Assembly (NCBI GenBank): GCA_028583405.1
Contig: CM053248.1
Coordinates: 25,470,543 to 25,534,542, forward strand
Source of the DNA: Pogonophryne albipinna
Taxonomy: Eukaryota; Chordata; Actinopteri; Perciformes; Artedidraconidae
Direction: 5' to 3'
DNA length: 64,000 bases
Both the position numbers and the translations under genes were made by a program. Positions 38,768-51,912 of the stretch are shown here, piece by piece. The notes below the pieces were generated by a model, which ran no database searches, was not told the origin of the DNA, and saw only the letters and a list, made by a program, of their open reading frames with translations. How positions within the stretch are numbered: the stretch's first letter is position 1; each line of letters starts with the position of its first letter.

Positions 38768-39575
38768 TCTAAACCCTGATCACTAATACTCGGGCCAACC
38801 TTCCAGCTTTCACTGCTATCCACAGCCTGAAACCAATTGGATGGAGAAAAAGGAAAGAGAAAAAAAACATTGGGCATCCATTTATAGTTTGTACGGGAAA
38901 GAGTGCTGATTACTGCAATAGGTCGAAACATTTATTGGGATTCATTCTGCTGATTTATTCATGTTGGTTCAGCAAGTGATGGAGAGGAGTCAGATTGGAA
39001 GTGGCAGGTGGTGTTACTGTTTCTTCCCATTGTGTTCTTTAATGTTCTTTCTGTAAGCGACGGTTGCAAACACACGCCGCTGATGGTCATCACTGCAAGG
39101 TTCAATAAAGCAATCATCTCTGAAAGATGGCAAACTTTCATTTCATCTGGAACGTCTGCGTTGCAATACCACAGGGGCAGATTCGAGATGTGAGATTTAA
39201 TCAAGGCAGTGGCAAGGCAAGTGGAAGTTTCATACTAATCAGGGTTGAGAGGGTTATTATATCCATGCTGTTTTTGCCCTACAGTTCATCACAGTTTACT
39301 CCTCTCCATCATTTCACCTCAGATACCACCTCTTCCTCTGTAGCTTTTTTCAAGGGGACAGACAGGAGAGTTGGTAAAGAGCCCACCTTGGGGTCACCAA
39401 TCATATGGAGGACTTGTACATAACTCTGTCACTTCCTGACACCTCCCCCTTCAAATGGGAGAGGAATGGCAGGCATAAATCACAGCCAGAGGCCGCCCAA
39501 TCAATAGGCTGCTCAAGTGACTGAAGTGCCATTTGTCATAAGAAGCCTGCTTGCCTTCCTGTACCTGCTAAAGAT

Positions 39576-39639
39576 GCTATTTTCCGACTATATAGCATCG
39601 GAAATAGCAGTAGGACTCTGTATACTTTAGAGTCCTACT
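39576..39639. other. two abutting stem-loops
   Basis: Hairpin 1 pairs GCTATTTTCCGA (39576-39587) with TCGGAAATAGC (39598-39608), with one bulged T. Hairpin 2 starts at the next base and pairs AGTAGGACTCT (39609-39619) with AGAGTCCTACT (39629-39639) perfectly around a 9-base loop. Function unknown. Confidence 0.85.
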
Positions 39640-40353
39640 ATACCAAAGACGTCATACAAAGGTCCAAGTACCACTGAGGCCAAATCACGGCATGACTATA
39701 TTCCTCTGTGGGACCTACCCTGTCAAATTGCATTGACATTGTTCTTGATAAATGTCAGATTGTGCTAATGAAAAGACTGCCATCAGTCACAATTGAAAAT
39801 CTTAAAGCATAAATCTTTGATCACTGGCAAAGTTATCCTTGCAAGTTTCAAAGAGAAGTACAAATAATCTTAATTGGTCTCATGTTTTGGGAGCTTTTGT
39901 CAAAATACTACTTTGCTTTGAAATACAAAAAAAAACTTGCAACCTTTTACGCCTGTCAATATCCATAATTGAATGTATTAGATGGGTGATTATCTTGTGC
40001 TTTGAAATCTAAGTGAAAGGATATGTCTTTCTGGAAGGGCCTTTGCTATCTCCACATCCTTTGCCTGTCATCATTAGACAAGCAAATATAGAATATCAAT
40101 TTAGGAACATATAAGGGACCGGTGTTGTTAATTATGTCAAAGGCCATTAGTGGGTTCAGACCTGTAGCCCTTAGGGAAAATAGCCAGAACATAGTTTTCA
40201 CTACAGAGAGAATATTCTTTTTTAGTGGTCAGAGAGGCACTTCCTAATTGCTTCCACTTTCAGAGGGTTACAGAAGTTAAATGCTCTGCACATTCTTCCC
40301 ATTTAATCTATTAATGCAGCTTAATAATTGATACATTGCCTCTTTGGTCGTGG

Positions 40354-40397
40354 TCTTGGCCCATAATCAATTAGTCATCTTAATGAGTGGGCCAAGA
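40354..40397. promoter_or_regulatory. 10-bp inverted repeat flanking TAAT-type motifs
   Basis: TCTTGGCCCA (40354-40363) and TGGGCCAAGA (40388-40397) pair perfectly. The 24-base centre contains AATCAATTAG and TTAATGAG, which fit homeodomain core motifs. A regulatory role is inference. Confidence 0.3.
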
Positions 40398-43300
40398 GGC
40401 CAGATGAGAGGGTTCACTATGAACTTTTTATAACCAGGAGTTCAAGAATAAACTTAATTGTAGCCATGATTTGATTTTAAACTCTAGAAGATGCTGCTAA
40501 CTCCTCATTGGGCCCTGAATTATCGATCAATTGAGCTAAAGTTCTTGCGGGCCTCTATATATCTGAATGAAATTGGACAACACAAGGTAAACAACGAGAA
40601 AGCACAACATCTGGAGACTTTACAGTCTCTGACAGTAGTTGATGCACCCCTCAAAGAATAAACAAAAGTGAAAAACATATTTGATCTGTGAATTTCGTGC
40701 AATAGCTACCTTTGATCTTTTTATTTTGCCATTAAAAAAACATACAAGTTCAAACTGGATAAACTCCACAATGGAATATAATTGAATAGTTAGTGAGAAA
40801 CGTCAAAAGACAGAAGCAGTCGGGGATCTGTTTGCTGTCAGAAACCTCAAAGTCTTCATGAAAAACAGATCTTCTTGCTGCTATTCTGAGTTATATTTTC
40901 TCTGTCCAAACAGAAATGGTAGCTGAATGACTAATCCTTTCACAGCTGTTATTTAGCTGTTGAATACATATGGATTCACCTTGTTATTATTTGTAACAGG
41001 AAGCTGGAGCTTTGATACTGATTATAAGTCCTCCATGTCCCTTCTGGAGATTGCTTGATAAATACATCAACCCAAAATGTCATCCATATTGTCTGACCTG
41101 CAGGTGGTTAACATGGAGAGTGTGAATTATCTGCTGATTCTTCAGGAAGATGGGTGCAACCAAACAAACATTAATTACACATACGCGGATTCTCGACTAG
41201 GCCCTCACTCATTATTTACCGCATATCACCAGCTGTCTTGTGAGTCTTACTGAAAGGTTAATGAAGAACGGAAATATAAAGGCCGCCCAAACCTTCTGCA
41301 AACCTCTGTGTTTGTGTGCGCATTTGTGTGTTTGCGCACATCCTGTCAGGTGGCTGACACGGACGCGGTTGTGCCTGCCATTTCTTAATTATTGATAATG
41401 AGGCCCACTGAGACTGCAGCGAAAGATGAAGGGAAATGGCAAACTGATGCAGTCAGACATAATAACTATACAAGTCATGATGGTGCTGTAATGAGAACAA
41501 TTACACAAGTATACCCTCGACAGCCACAACAATGAAACTCACTCTGCCGTTTTAGGGAGTCTATTTCTGTATGATCCTTCCTTGCTTCGTCCCAGACACC
41601 ATTTTTATCATCAGCTAAACCACTTCCCACAAAACCATTCATCTTAACTAAAGCTTCCACATCTAAAAACTATATCCATCCACGTTTTCTTCCCTCCTGG
41701 TTTTAGAAAACCCAACTTGCATTGTCATCCCAGCAGAGGCTATGAATAATGATGACAGTAGTTAAGGACGTGATGAGTGCAAACTCACAAACAGCGAAGG
41801 CAAATGTGTAAAAATGCACAATATCCTCTGTGCCACATCAAACAATCACTGTGACCTTCCCAGCCTTGGGGGAGACGTTTTTTACATCCCAACACTTATT
41901 AAATCCCCTGAGGTTTAGGGCCATTATAAAGCAAACAAATGGCTCGTAATCACAGTGGTAATAAGCAGAGGGGTGGTCATTAGAGATGCTATTCATCCCA
42001 TATGGAACGCCTCTTAGTGTGCCATAGTGACTTATTGTCTCTGGCAGTGCAGCGAATGATCGTCCTTGCCTGTATGGGGGGCTTATCCTCAAAGCCTTAC
42101 CGCCCACTCGCCTTGTTTGCAAGGCTTTATTAAAGCCCAGCCTGTACTGACTCACGGTTATCTGCAAGTTTCTGCATCCTGTGATCAACCCTAGGCCTGT
42201 TACTTCCATTTCCACTCATAACATCATAAGAAAGCTGGCAGAGTGAGGGATTATCAAGCCAGAGCCTGGTCTAGGCATCATGGCATGGCCTATTAGAGCT
42301 GGCAGGAGGTTAAAATGACATGCTGTTCTAAAACATATTCCAAGCTAAAAATGGAATGAGCTAAGATAATAAGTAAGTATGGGTCATTTTGAAAGCCAGT
42401 AAGCTAGCCTTTCAGTAAGAATATTAAAAACGGTTTGCTTAAATCAAATCTCTTATTGTATGAGTGGTAAAAGCCCCTTTCACGTTTAGAGAGTAGTTGA
42501 ATAGACAAACCATCATGCATCTAACAAAAGAAAAAGGTAAGCTGTTAAGGTTAATAAAAACAATCTGTTTTCAGCTTCAGGGTAAGCAGGGAAGAGATGG
42601 AAAGAGAACATAACAGTACGTAACACAAGAGGAAAAAGCATTGAACTCAACATATGCTGTATGTCATACACTGTATGACCCCTACTGATCTTGTATACTG
42701 GCACGGCAGCAGCAGCAATGTTCCTATAACCCTGGAGGTAACTGAAATGTGTTGCCTCTGTTCTGTAATTGCTGTGGGTCAGCCCACGCTGTCTTTGGGT
42801 CCTATTTCATCACCATGACTTGTGGGGTAAGAATCTAAAAGGCAACCACAGCATACTGTATGGAGACGTTTCTCCAAAATAACGGGTTCTGTATACTCAG
42901 GGTAATTGATGCAGACCTCTTAAAGAATGTTGACCACAAGACAAACTAAAGAACATCTTTCAACAGTATAAAAAAATGATCCATCTCCTTCATTTTTTAT
43001 GACTGGGAAAAAATTAAAGTTGAGATATTTTTCTGCGATTGAAAATGGACTGAGTTTTGGGAACAAATAGCAACAGACAGCAGCAGGAGGGGGTCCTTTT
43101 TCTGACAGCAACCAATGGTTAAGTGCACAACTTCTTCATAACAAAAAAAGGTTTGAGCAAGTGGTTTATAGAAAAAAGGAAATATCTCCACAACTTCATC
43201 ATGTTATGGTTCATTAAGGTTTAGAACAAATAGGCCAAAGCCAGCACAATTCCTCCAGCTTTTGTATACATCATTTGCAGATAAAGACAAGTTAAATACA

Positions 43301-44523
43301 AAAGTAGATATTCCAAGTCTTCAAGCCCTAAATATTTCTTCTCATTTCCTCCAAGGTCTAAAGCTCGAGAGTTACCCCTCTCAGGAAACACAACAGTTGT
43401 CTGGAGATGTTTACTATTCCCTAAATATTCCTTCATTTACTTTGATGTATGCCACAATGTTGTTTACTTCCTTACAAATGTAAGGGTCTTGATAATTGCT
43501 TTTAAAAGTAATTATCCAAAGAAGTCTCAGTTAATCCCTCAAGCCACTCGCACATTTCTGCTAAGTACAAAAAATTCATTAAAAAAAAAAAAGAATACTC
43601 TTACCTGTATTTGCAACATTCAGGGTAGAGGGCACCAAGGGATAAAGAGAAAAAAAAGAAATAGGATTAGATTAGGCACCGTGGTAAATTAACACACTTT
43701 AATGTAATGTGTTTCATACATAAAGAGTGTACAGGTTTGGAACTAATCAGTTCCTGCAAATATATACATGTATATGGCAAATACATTTTGACATCTGAGT
43801 TGTGACGGTTGAACTTTGTTTAAAATGTTCATTGTGGCAAACACAAACACAGGACGATATTGATAACGAGCAAATATCACTAATGTCTTCAGCAAAAGAG
43901 AACAAGCATACTGATGAATTTGGAACAACTGAATTTCCAAAGTTTGATGATCCGGGCCAGTAAACAATATTAGATGGCAAATTGTACAATAATAATCACA
44001 TCATTCTGTTAACCATTTCCTTAATGTAAGCTAAAAGTCGCTTTAATTGCCTATGTCATGAGATGAAATGCAGACTCAGTGAACTCGATAACAGCTGCTA
44101 TAAGACTCAATACGGCATATTGTGCGTCTAACTTTTTTACTGGAAACCCAGTATCTTTGCATAAATTATAAAATAAAAAATATGTTAATCAAATACTGAA
44201 AGCAACCAGCTTCAATTAGTGCTGCAAGAGATACAATTGAAACAGTGCAATGCATGTTAGGGCTATTTTTAGGTGTTAAGGAGGCAAAAGTGGTCTGCTG
44301 AATTACGTTTGAATGACTGACTGACGCATGAAGTGCCATTTGCTAAACAACTCAACTCTCTAGACTTATGGTTCCATTAGCCGAGAGAAAAAACAGAGAA
44401 GGAGTGACAAGGGGAAGGGAGAATAACTTATCTGAAGGGCGATAATTGAAGATGAGAAAGAGGCAGGGAAGGTTGAGAGGGTGGGGGAGAGCTAGAAAAA
44501 TGATGAGCTGAAGAGCATATAAA

Positions 44524-44536
44524 GGGGGGGGGGGGG
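44524..44536 (+). repeat. poly-G tract, 13 bases
   Basis: Uninterrupted G13 within a purine-rich stretch. Confidence 0.9.
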
Positions 44537-45471
44537 AGATGGTTCTTTCATCTTGACAGCTTTCAGGAAGACTCAGTAAACTAAAGGAGTAAAGAAAAGC
44601 CCCAACCCATACATCTCAACTATCCCCTCCCATAGATTGGGGGCCAATGGAAAAATAATAATAATAAGTAAAAGCTAGAGTGAGAAAAATAGGGGAAATG
44701 GGCTTGGATGTGGAGGGAGGAGATGAGAGAGAAAAACAGAAAGAGATGGGAGGAGAATATCTGCAAAACTCAGAGAAAAGAAGACGAAACTACTGACACC
44801 CCTGAATAAGGCTTTTTCAATTCCGAGCGATTGAGAAGGAAGAGAAGTGAGCCGTGATCCAGATATGTTATCTCTGTTCAGCTGCACTGACAAATGTATT
44901 AGAGATGTTGCTGTTCACCCATTCCCCCAAACTTGAATCAGAGAAAACCACATCTGACACATTAGCGTCCATTTATACCCGCATATCTTAGAGTGTCAAA
45001 CTCTCACATATCCTAATGTACATTCATATATATTTCAAACATGTTACTCTGGTTTTAAAAATCTCACTTTCTTCAGCCTGAAGCTACATAATTACCAAAA
45101 AACATTCCAGGTGAAATAAAAATAAACAATTTTCCATCTTTCTTATGCATAATGCATGCTTTCAGTTTTTAATTTCCACTGTCAGCCAAAGTGATTACAT
45201 TGCATTGGGGCCAGCCATGCAGATAATAAGGAAACAATCCTGCTAAGAGAAGCCCCCACAACATTAAGTTAACTACCATGAATGGAATGTAGTTTTCTAC
45301 AAATAAGTCACCCTATTTGCAGCATTGGACGCAGCACAATTTAAATATTCATTTAGCGATGTCATCTGTGGGGAGGTCAGTGGAACTGGTCTATCAGAGA
45401 GCAATTAGAAAAGTCTGGTCGGTAAAGCAGGCTTCCTTTTAGCTCTGTTTCTCTTTTAACCTGTTAAGCCC

Positions 45472-45499
45472 CGAGCCTGTTTTTCAGGCCTCAGGCTCG
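45472..45499. other. 8-bp stem-loop
   Basis: CGAGCCTG (45472-45479) pairs with CAGGCTCG (45492-45499) across a 12-base loop. It begins a few bases after 'ttaacctgttaag', and the AT-rich DNA to about 45850 may be an interspersed repeat; no matching right end was found. Confidence 0.6.
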
Positions 45500-47086
45500 A
45501 AAATGACATTCCCAGAACAAATCACTATAACTTCGCTTCTAAAAAGGGGTAAATTAATACACTTGTTTCTCAAAGCAATGATAAACCTGTGAGTTGGATG
45601 TAGAAAAGTCAGAATCAATATAGAATTTTTTTATTTTAAAGTAAATTCAGATTGAACATAGTAAACATTTTTTAATTATTGTGCCCGCCCAAAAAAACAC
45701 ATTACTTATAGTGAAAACCACCCTTGAATAATGGGATAGTAGACTAAAAGCTTTAAGAATCCAAACTATAACATATAATAAGTACCCTGTATCAAGATTG
45801 AGTGAAATTTGACCTTTTTAGAGAGGTTTAGGGGAAAAAAAGCCCTGCCAATTTCCATAGTGGTGGTAATCCAGCTTTATTTATCCCATTATTCCCATTA
45901 CTAATAAGGCTGATTATGTCTACCATTTCCAAATAGCTCTTCACAAAAAGACAGATTCAGCCCACTTCTTATACTGTACGCGCACAGAGAAGCTCTAAGG
46001 TTGTGCATTTTGGGGTGGATATACAAATGAACAAGCAAAGAAGCAAAAACAGTTATGCTGCTTTCACTCAACCAAAATCCCGTTGCTAATGCTTCTTAGT
46101 CTAGAGAGGTCACGGAAGCCTTGCAAAGTCTTGGTTTCCCATTAAGTGGAGATTTTTTGGAATGAAGTGTGGCTCATCCCATTTTTGTGCTTTTAGCTCA
46201 AACCAGTAGTCAAAAATAAAGATGGCCTCCTGGGCCAAGCCGCAGAGCTGCTCAAAAAAAAGATTGCCCTCAAAGTGCAGCCAAACGATGATGGTTTCCT
46301 CGCCTCACATAAAATCTTTCAAAATGGCCCATGTGGATTAATGCACACAGGCGAAGGAGACTGGAGAAACAAGCACATGATTGGAGGAAAATGTTTGGAC
46401 TCAGCCAGTGTGCATGGTTTCTTTTAAAGGCATTTGCTTTGTGTGCAAGTCTGTGCCTGTCTAAGTGAATCACAGTTCATGAAAGCAGACCAGTTCAGAC
46501 AAATTACTGTCTCCATGCCATTCAGTCAGGAAGCTGTTCACACTGGCACAAAATGGGTCATCACCACAAAGACATTCCCACATAAAGAGCAAATGTGTCA
46601 TCCTGAAAATGTACAAACAATTGCCAATCCTTGTTGCATGTGGCTTCTTGTTGTTTGCTCCTCTAAATTTAATCGTAAAGTAATTTAAAAAGAGTTGGGA
46701 AAGTGGTTGTCGTGGTCAGCTTATGTTTGTTTTTGCCAGATTTCAGTTTTTTGTCTCAGAATTCACTTTTGGCAGGTCCATCTTTGCAAACCAAGCTGGA
46801 CCAGGCCTCATGGAATTACACAGGCTGAAAGGCCAACATAGGGTTGAACAGCCAGAATCCATGTCAAAGGATGGCTACCGTGGTAACTCACAACCCCAGA
46901 ACATGTGCATTAGGCCTGAACACGGGACCCAATTCATGATCCAGAACTCCAATCTAGATTATCATGAGGCTGAAATATGTCAGTTTGAGTGGGGTAAAAT
47001 GTATTACAAATAAAACATGACTATAATCATATTCAACCAATATAACATCTGCATTAATCACAGATACATTTTTTCGATCTCATTCC

Positions 47087-47111
47087 CATGAATATTCATT
47101 AATTATTCATG
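47087..47111. promoter_or_regulatory. AT-rich palindromic homeodomain/POU-like site
   Basis: CATGAATA (47087-47094) and TATTCATG (47104-47111) are inverted around TTCATTAAT. The 25-bp site packs ATTCAT- and TTAATTA-type cores that POU and homeodomain proteins favour. Binding is inference. Confidence 0.3.
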
Positions 47112-48525
47112 TTTATCCACCTACTTTAGATCATTTACAAGTACTTTTTATGATTATGCATTTCAAGTGGACATCTGTTCATGTGGATACCAATTGTGTC
47201 TGAAAGTGAGGTGTGTTTGCTTATATGTCTATGTGTGTGTATGGTGTCTGTGTGTGTGTGTTAGCGTGTGTTGGGAGGCGAGAGTCTCAAAAGCAATTTG
47301 AGTCAAAAGCAGCATGGATTTCATAAAGTATTTGTGTGTGCATTCATCAGTTCATGTACAATTACATCATGTTTGTCAGTGGGAAAACACACACCTGCAC
47401 ACACACACACTCACAAAGCCTCCTACCATCAACACTGACTGGCAGGGGTGCTCTGCCACCTTCCTTTATTTTCATCCAAAGACTTCCACGGGCCATTAAT
47501 GACACCAACACCTCTCAATTATAAAATCATTCAAGGACAATTAATCCCGCTATAAAGAGAAAAGGCAGATGATACATTATGGAGAGAAAATTGAGAAGAA
47601 GGGGAGGGAGTGCAGAGGTGGGGATGAAGGGGGGAGGAGGAAATAATGTAATTGAAGGAGAACAATGCCAAGGAATTAACGTGGGTTTCAAGTTCAACTA
47701 TGTTAAGCAATTCTCAATTTTAGTTAAACATTTACTGTTCCCATGGCACCAAAAGTTGACGGTACTGACGAGTAATTAAAACACCTCAGAAGTATTCACA
47801 TTCACTGCTGTTGGATGTGTGATGGATTGCTTCATTAATATGTGTTCTGCTCTTGTAAAAACATTTCAGCTTTCAAACGCTAACCCTCCTCACTTTTCCA
47901 ACTAAAATTCATTTTGAAAGAGGGGAGAACATAAGCGTGAAAACTCTGAAAGATTTGATGAGACACCTCAATGGTGAAGTTGAGATTTTCACTGACCTCA
48001 TTGAGAAAGATCCCGACAATCCACGTAAAAAAAAACTGCCGCTAACTCTGAGGTTCTTAGCGAGCCTTTGCCAAGCAAAGCTTCGTCAGATCCTGTTAAC
48101 CAAATGTCAAACACTCACGGTGGATCACCCATCCAACTCAAGATGTAACAGTCAAGATGAAAGCTTGTGTCTCTCTTGAGTCTTTTGAATTGGTTTCCTC
48201 TGAAACCCTCACTGACGCTGTGATTTAAATGAAACCCTCTTTCCGTCTCAAAAGAGAGAGACAAGATTACTGACAGAAGTATAGCTACTGACAAAAGCCT
48301 AACTTATTTGATAAGGATGGTCTACCATGCTGGTTAAGAGTTCAATATGACATCAAGACAGCTTTACCTCAAGCGATTACATATTCACTTTAAAGCCATT
48401 ACAGCAGAGAAATCCTCATTTCCAGTTCATAAGTGCTCATTTGATACATTTTATGAACATGGCATGTCAGTTGCCAATTGTAATCTGTTTGCATGTCCGC
48501 ATCTGCAAAAAGGATTAACTGGGTA

Positions 48526-48639
48526 CCTCAGGGGACTGTACTGGGCCCAGTTATATTTTTGATCACTATGCTACCTCTTTAATCCTGAACTTACAAGATA
48601 TCTGTTTTTTACTGGTATGTAGATGAGATGCAGCTTAAC
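48526..48639 (+). pseudogene. decayed LINE reverse-transcriptase fragment
   Basis: One frame starting at 48526 reads PQGTVLGP, then 'VIFLITMLPL', two stop codons (TAA, TGA), and then YWYVDEMQL at 48610, still in the same frame. This matches RT motifs of vertebrate LINEs of the L2/CR1/Rex type: the PQGSxLGP block followed after about 20 residues by the catalytic FxYADDTQL block. Here the catalytic motif is YVDE rather than YADD, and stops interrupt it, so it is inactive. I could not follow the RT domain further on either side, so the copy is short or too decayed. The catalytic aspartate pair is reduced to D-E. Assignment to RT is firm; the clade is inference. Confidence 0.75.
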
Positions 48640-50358
48640 AAGCCAGTCTGTCAATGGACTATAAATCATGTTAACATCTAAAGTTATCAGTCAGCTTTCG
48701 ATAAATCTTTTCAATATACTCTTCTAAAAACCAATAATCAGAAATGTGTATTTTCCAGGCATCTAACCTAATTACTTTGGCATTTACTTATGTAATTAAT
48801 GTGTCTGTTGTATGATCTGTCTGACATTTTTAATATTGCTTTGAATCATTGACATTTTCTTCAGTAATTAGCTGCTATGTGGATCATTATTACTTAGGAT
48901 ATTTATAACTTTGATTTTTGAATAATATCTCACTGATCCCCCCAATGTCTGTTTCCTAATTTAAGTAACATTTAATCATGTATCTTCTAATTGGCCAACG
49001 CCGCTTACAGACGCTGTAGGCTACACACAAATGACACTTTCAATTTAAGAAGGGTGCATGTCGAAAGAACTATCTTGACATCTTTGTAGGAATCGTGAGA
49101 GCAAGAAAACATTTTTTACTTCACTTTAATGTGTGGTAAAATAACATCTATGTGTATTATAAATATATAAATAGTGTTCGTGAAGGCAAAAAATTTACGT
49201 GGGCAAAAGAAGAGGGAAACACACACGCAATGCAGAAATAAACATTCTACTGCCAAAGGCCAGTACTAAAGCACTCTAATTAAACAGAATGCACACAGAG
49301 AAACCTTGACAAGTAGAATAGCTTAAAATACTGGTGAAAAGTAGGAGAACGGATAAAAAAAAACACAGCATACCATTTTAAATACCGCAAACAAAACAAC
49401 TACAAAATAACATTCCCTAAATCCTGTTGTGTTGTGCACGCTACAATAAGTGCTGCTTCAAGAATATGTCCACTTTCATTTTCTGCGCTGGGCAGAGGAA
49501 ATAAAACAGACTTCTGCGCGTCCTAATTGAGTGAGTTTACAGTTAGCAAATTAAAACAATTACATCTGCGGGCCAGTAACCCACTGGACCATGCACTTAA
49601 CAACAACAATATGGAGAGAGATTTCAGCAAGAAGGAACAGCCAGCCTCATTAATACATAAGGGGGGATGAGAGGGGAAGAAAGCAGTGTAATCAAGCAGG
49701 AGCTTATTCAGCTGAAAACATCTTAGATTTTGCCAAAGATATGCAGCTACAGCTGGGTAGCGTACAAACGGAGAGACCTAGATTGGCTGTGATTGAGTGT
49801 GTATGTATGTGCGTCTCGGTGTATGCACGATGGGGGGGCCTGCATACATGTGTGTGTATTTGTGCCTGTGTGTCTCCGTATGTGTTCTCCTGAGTGCAGA
49901 TATACCCCAAATCAATTAAAATTAAGCTATCTCTTCACTCAGTCTAATGTTCAATAAAAGATGTAAGAGGCTCTACTTATCTCGATGTGTCTGCTGCAGC
50001 CTCTCAGGCAACACAGGCCATTTCTACGGCAAACTTAATGGACTGTTACATAAGCCACCCGAAGCCCGTCCTGACATTCGTGACACTGAGTGTGAGAATT
50101 GACTTTGAGAGGGGAATTTGAAAGAAAATGCCTGAGGAAATTACAAGCCCCTAAAAGGGTCCTAATCTAAAATCGCCCCGTCGCCTCAAGGCCCGGGGTG
50201 TGGGCTGTCAGAGTACAGTATGGGTTAAATCTTACTGGCTTCCTGACATGAAAAAGTGGGTGACGAGTGAGCAGCTGATGAATCTGCCATGGGCAAGAGG
50301 GAAAGCACTGGCAAGGCTAAGTAAAGTTTCCAGGAAAAGAGCACATCTGTCTCAAACA

Positions 50359-50702
50359 TCATGTCAAATAAAGTTTTAAATGAGGAATTGTTGGGACATC
50401 ATAAATGTGCACAAAAGGAGGAGTAATGGTGTCGATACTGGACTGACTTAAAGGTGACTTCGGGATATTGCCTAAGAAAGGTCGCTGGTTCAAACAGCGT
50501 TCAGCAAACTCTTCAAAGCAGTGGGCCGGGGTTTTAAGTTGTGTGCGGGTTAGCCCACTATCGCCTTGAAACACTCTCCTGCAAGCTTCGCAGGACTCAC
50601 AAAGGGAAAGAACCTGAGTTGAACTCTCATTGCTTTGCTTCTCCTCCTCCTTCACACCGCTGCAAGGAATCCCACTGGGTAGACCAGCACTCACATCTGA
50701 AC
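50359..50702 (-). other. weak candidate terminal coding exon
   Basis: On the minus strand a pyrimidine-rich acceptor-like stretch ending TTTTTCTCTCAG stands immediately before 50702. It leads into about 113 open codons ending at a stop at 50359. The peptide has ordinary globular composition, with a Cys cluster (CESCEACRRVF) near its middle and a Ser/Glu/Lys-rich start, unlike the simple-repeat frames elsewhere. I recognise no family. There is no partner exon in view and no clear polyadenylation signal just downstream, so it may be a chance frame in non-coding DNA. Confidence 0.18.
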
Positions 50703-51854
50703 CTGAGAGAAAAACTAGCAAGGTTATAGGTTGAATTGATTCCCCACTGGGAGGGGTCTATTATATTGTGCGAGGCGTCTGTCATCCAGAAGTTCGAGAC
50801 ATCAAACAGATAATGTCAACATATGTGTCAAGAACAACCAAGTGATTTACGAAGCAGGCGACAGACAGTATGTATGATGAAGAAGAACATTAGAAGCTGT
50901 TGTTCGTTAGAACATGAAAGAGACAATCCCCTTTGTTTCATGGTCAGGTAAGTATTGTATTTGTAACACTGCAGTGTGGCATACAAAATAAGCTATTATG
51001 CTTACATAAACATTCAGAAACTATGTTTTAATACTTTATTGTCTTAAATAGTCATTGCACTCATAAACATATACAGTTCAGTTTACTCTTAATGAGGAGG
51101 ACTACTTGGATTGAAATAGGTCTCTTTACTAAGCTATGTTGCATTATAGGTAATGTTGGATCCAATGTTTTTGGAGTCAGTACGAATATATTTATCAGTT
51201 TTGGCTTCAATGTTGACCATTAATCATATGTTTAATATGTCAATACTCAATACTAAATTGCTGGATAACTCTTTACAAATATACATAGTAAAATTGAAAT
51301 ACAAGTTTACAAGTGCAAATGTTTCCGTCAATTTCACAAAAAGGGGAAGTCCTTATTACGGCTTGCAGTGTGTACTATAGCATCACATTTTAAATATGAC
51401 ACCAACTAGTGTATCCAATATTCAGGAGTACAAGAAACAGGATCTTGCATCAGTTAAAGCAATGCTTCAGAGAACATAACCGGCAAGCAGTAGCAGAAAA
51501 AAGTACCAGAGAGCCAAAACTCATCAAACATTTACAATTCATAGTTAATGGCCTCAAACATTAAAAAAGGTCTGCATGGTTTTCTCTAGATGGAAAATCG
51601 GGGACTCTATACAACATTGGAGTTATTAATTCAACACCTCGAATCAAAATTGCTTTCACTTAATTAAGCCCAGAATGCCTTGGGACAGACTCAAGTTCCA
51701 TGTCCCAGGATGACACCCTGCCAACCTCTTGCCTCTTGGATTTCTAACGTCAGTAAAAGTTTGAATATGTTTTGTTAACACAAGTAAGTTGATCAGCGCT
51801 ACAATCACAGCCACACACATGGAAACTAACACGTTGGCATCTGAGCAGCTCCAT

Positions 51855-51912
51855 TGGAACAGCTGGGGGTTAAGTGCTTAGCTCAAGGTTACCCCAGGGT
51901 GGTCATAGGGGC
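51855..51912 (+). repeat. remnant of the repeat family at 56060
   Basis: 'gggggttaagtgcttagctc' followed by 'aaggttacc' resembles the 'GGGTTAAGTGCCTTGCTCAA' and GGGCAC segment remembered from a common teleost repeat. The better copy in this window carries 'gtgccttgctcaagagcacc' near 56218. Confidence 0.5.

Noticed and set aside
39576..39639. MicroRNA precursor interpretation of the abutting hairpins
   Set aside because: Stems of 11-12 bp are too short for a usual precursor hairpin.
50785..50810. 'agttcgagacatc', resembling a tRNA B box
   Set aside because: No A box at the right distance and no acceptor-stem pairing.
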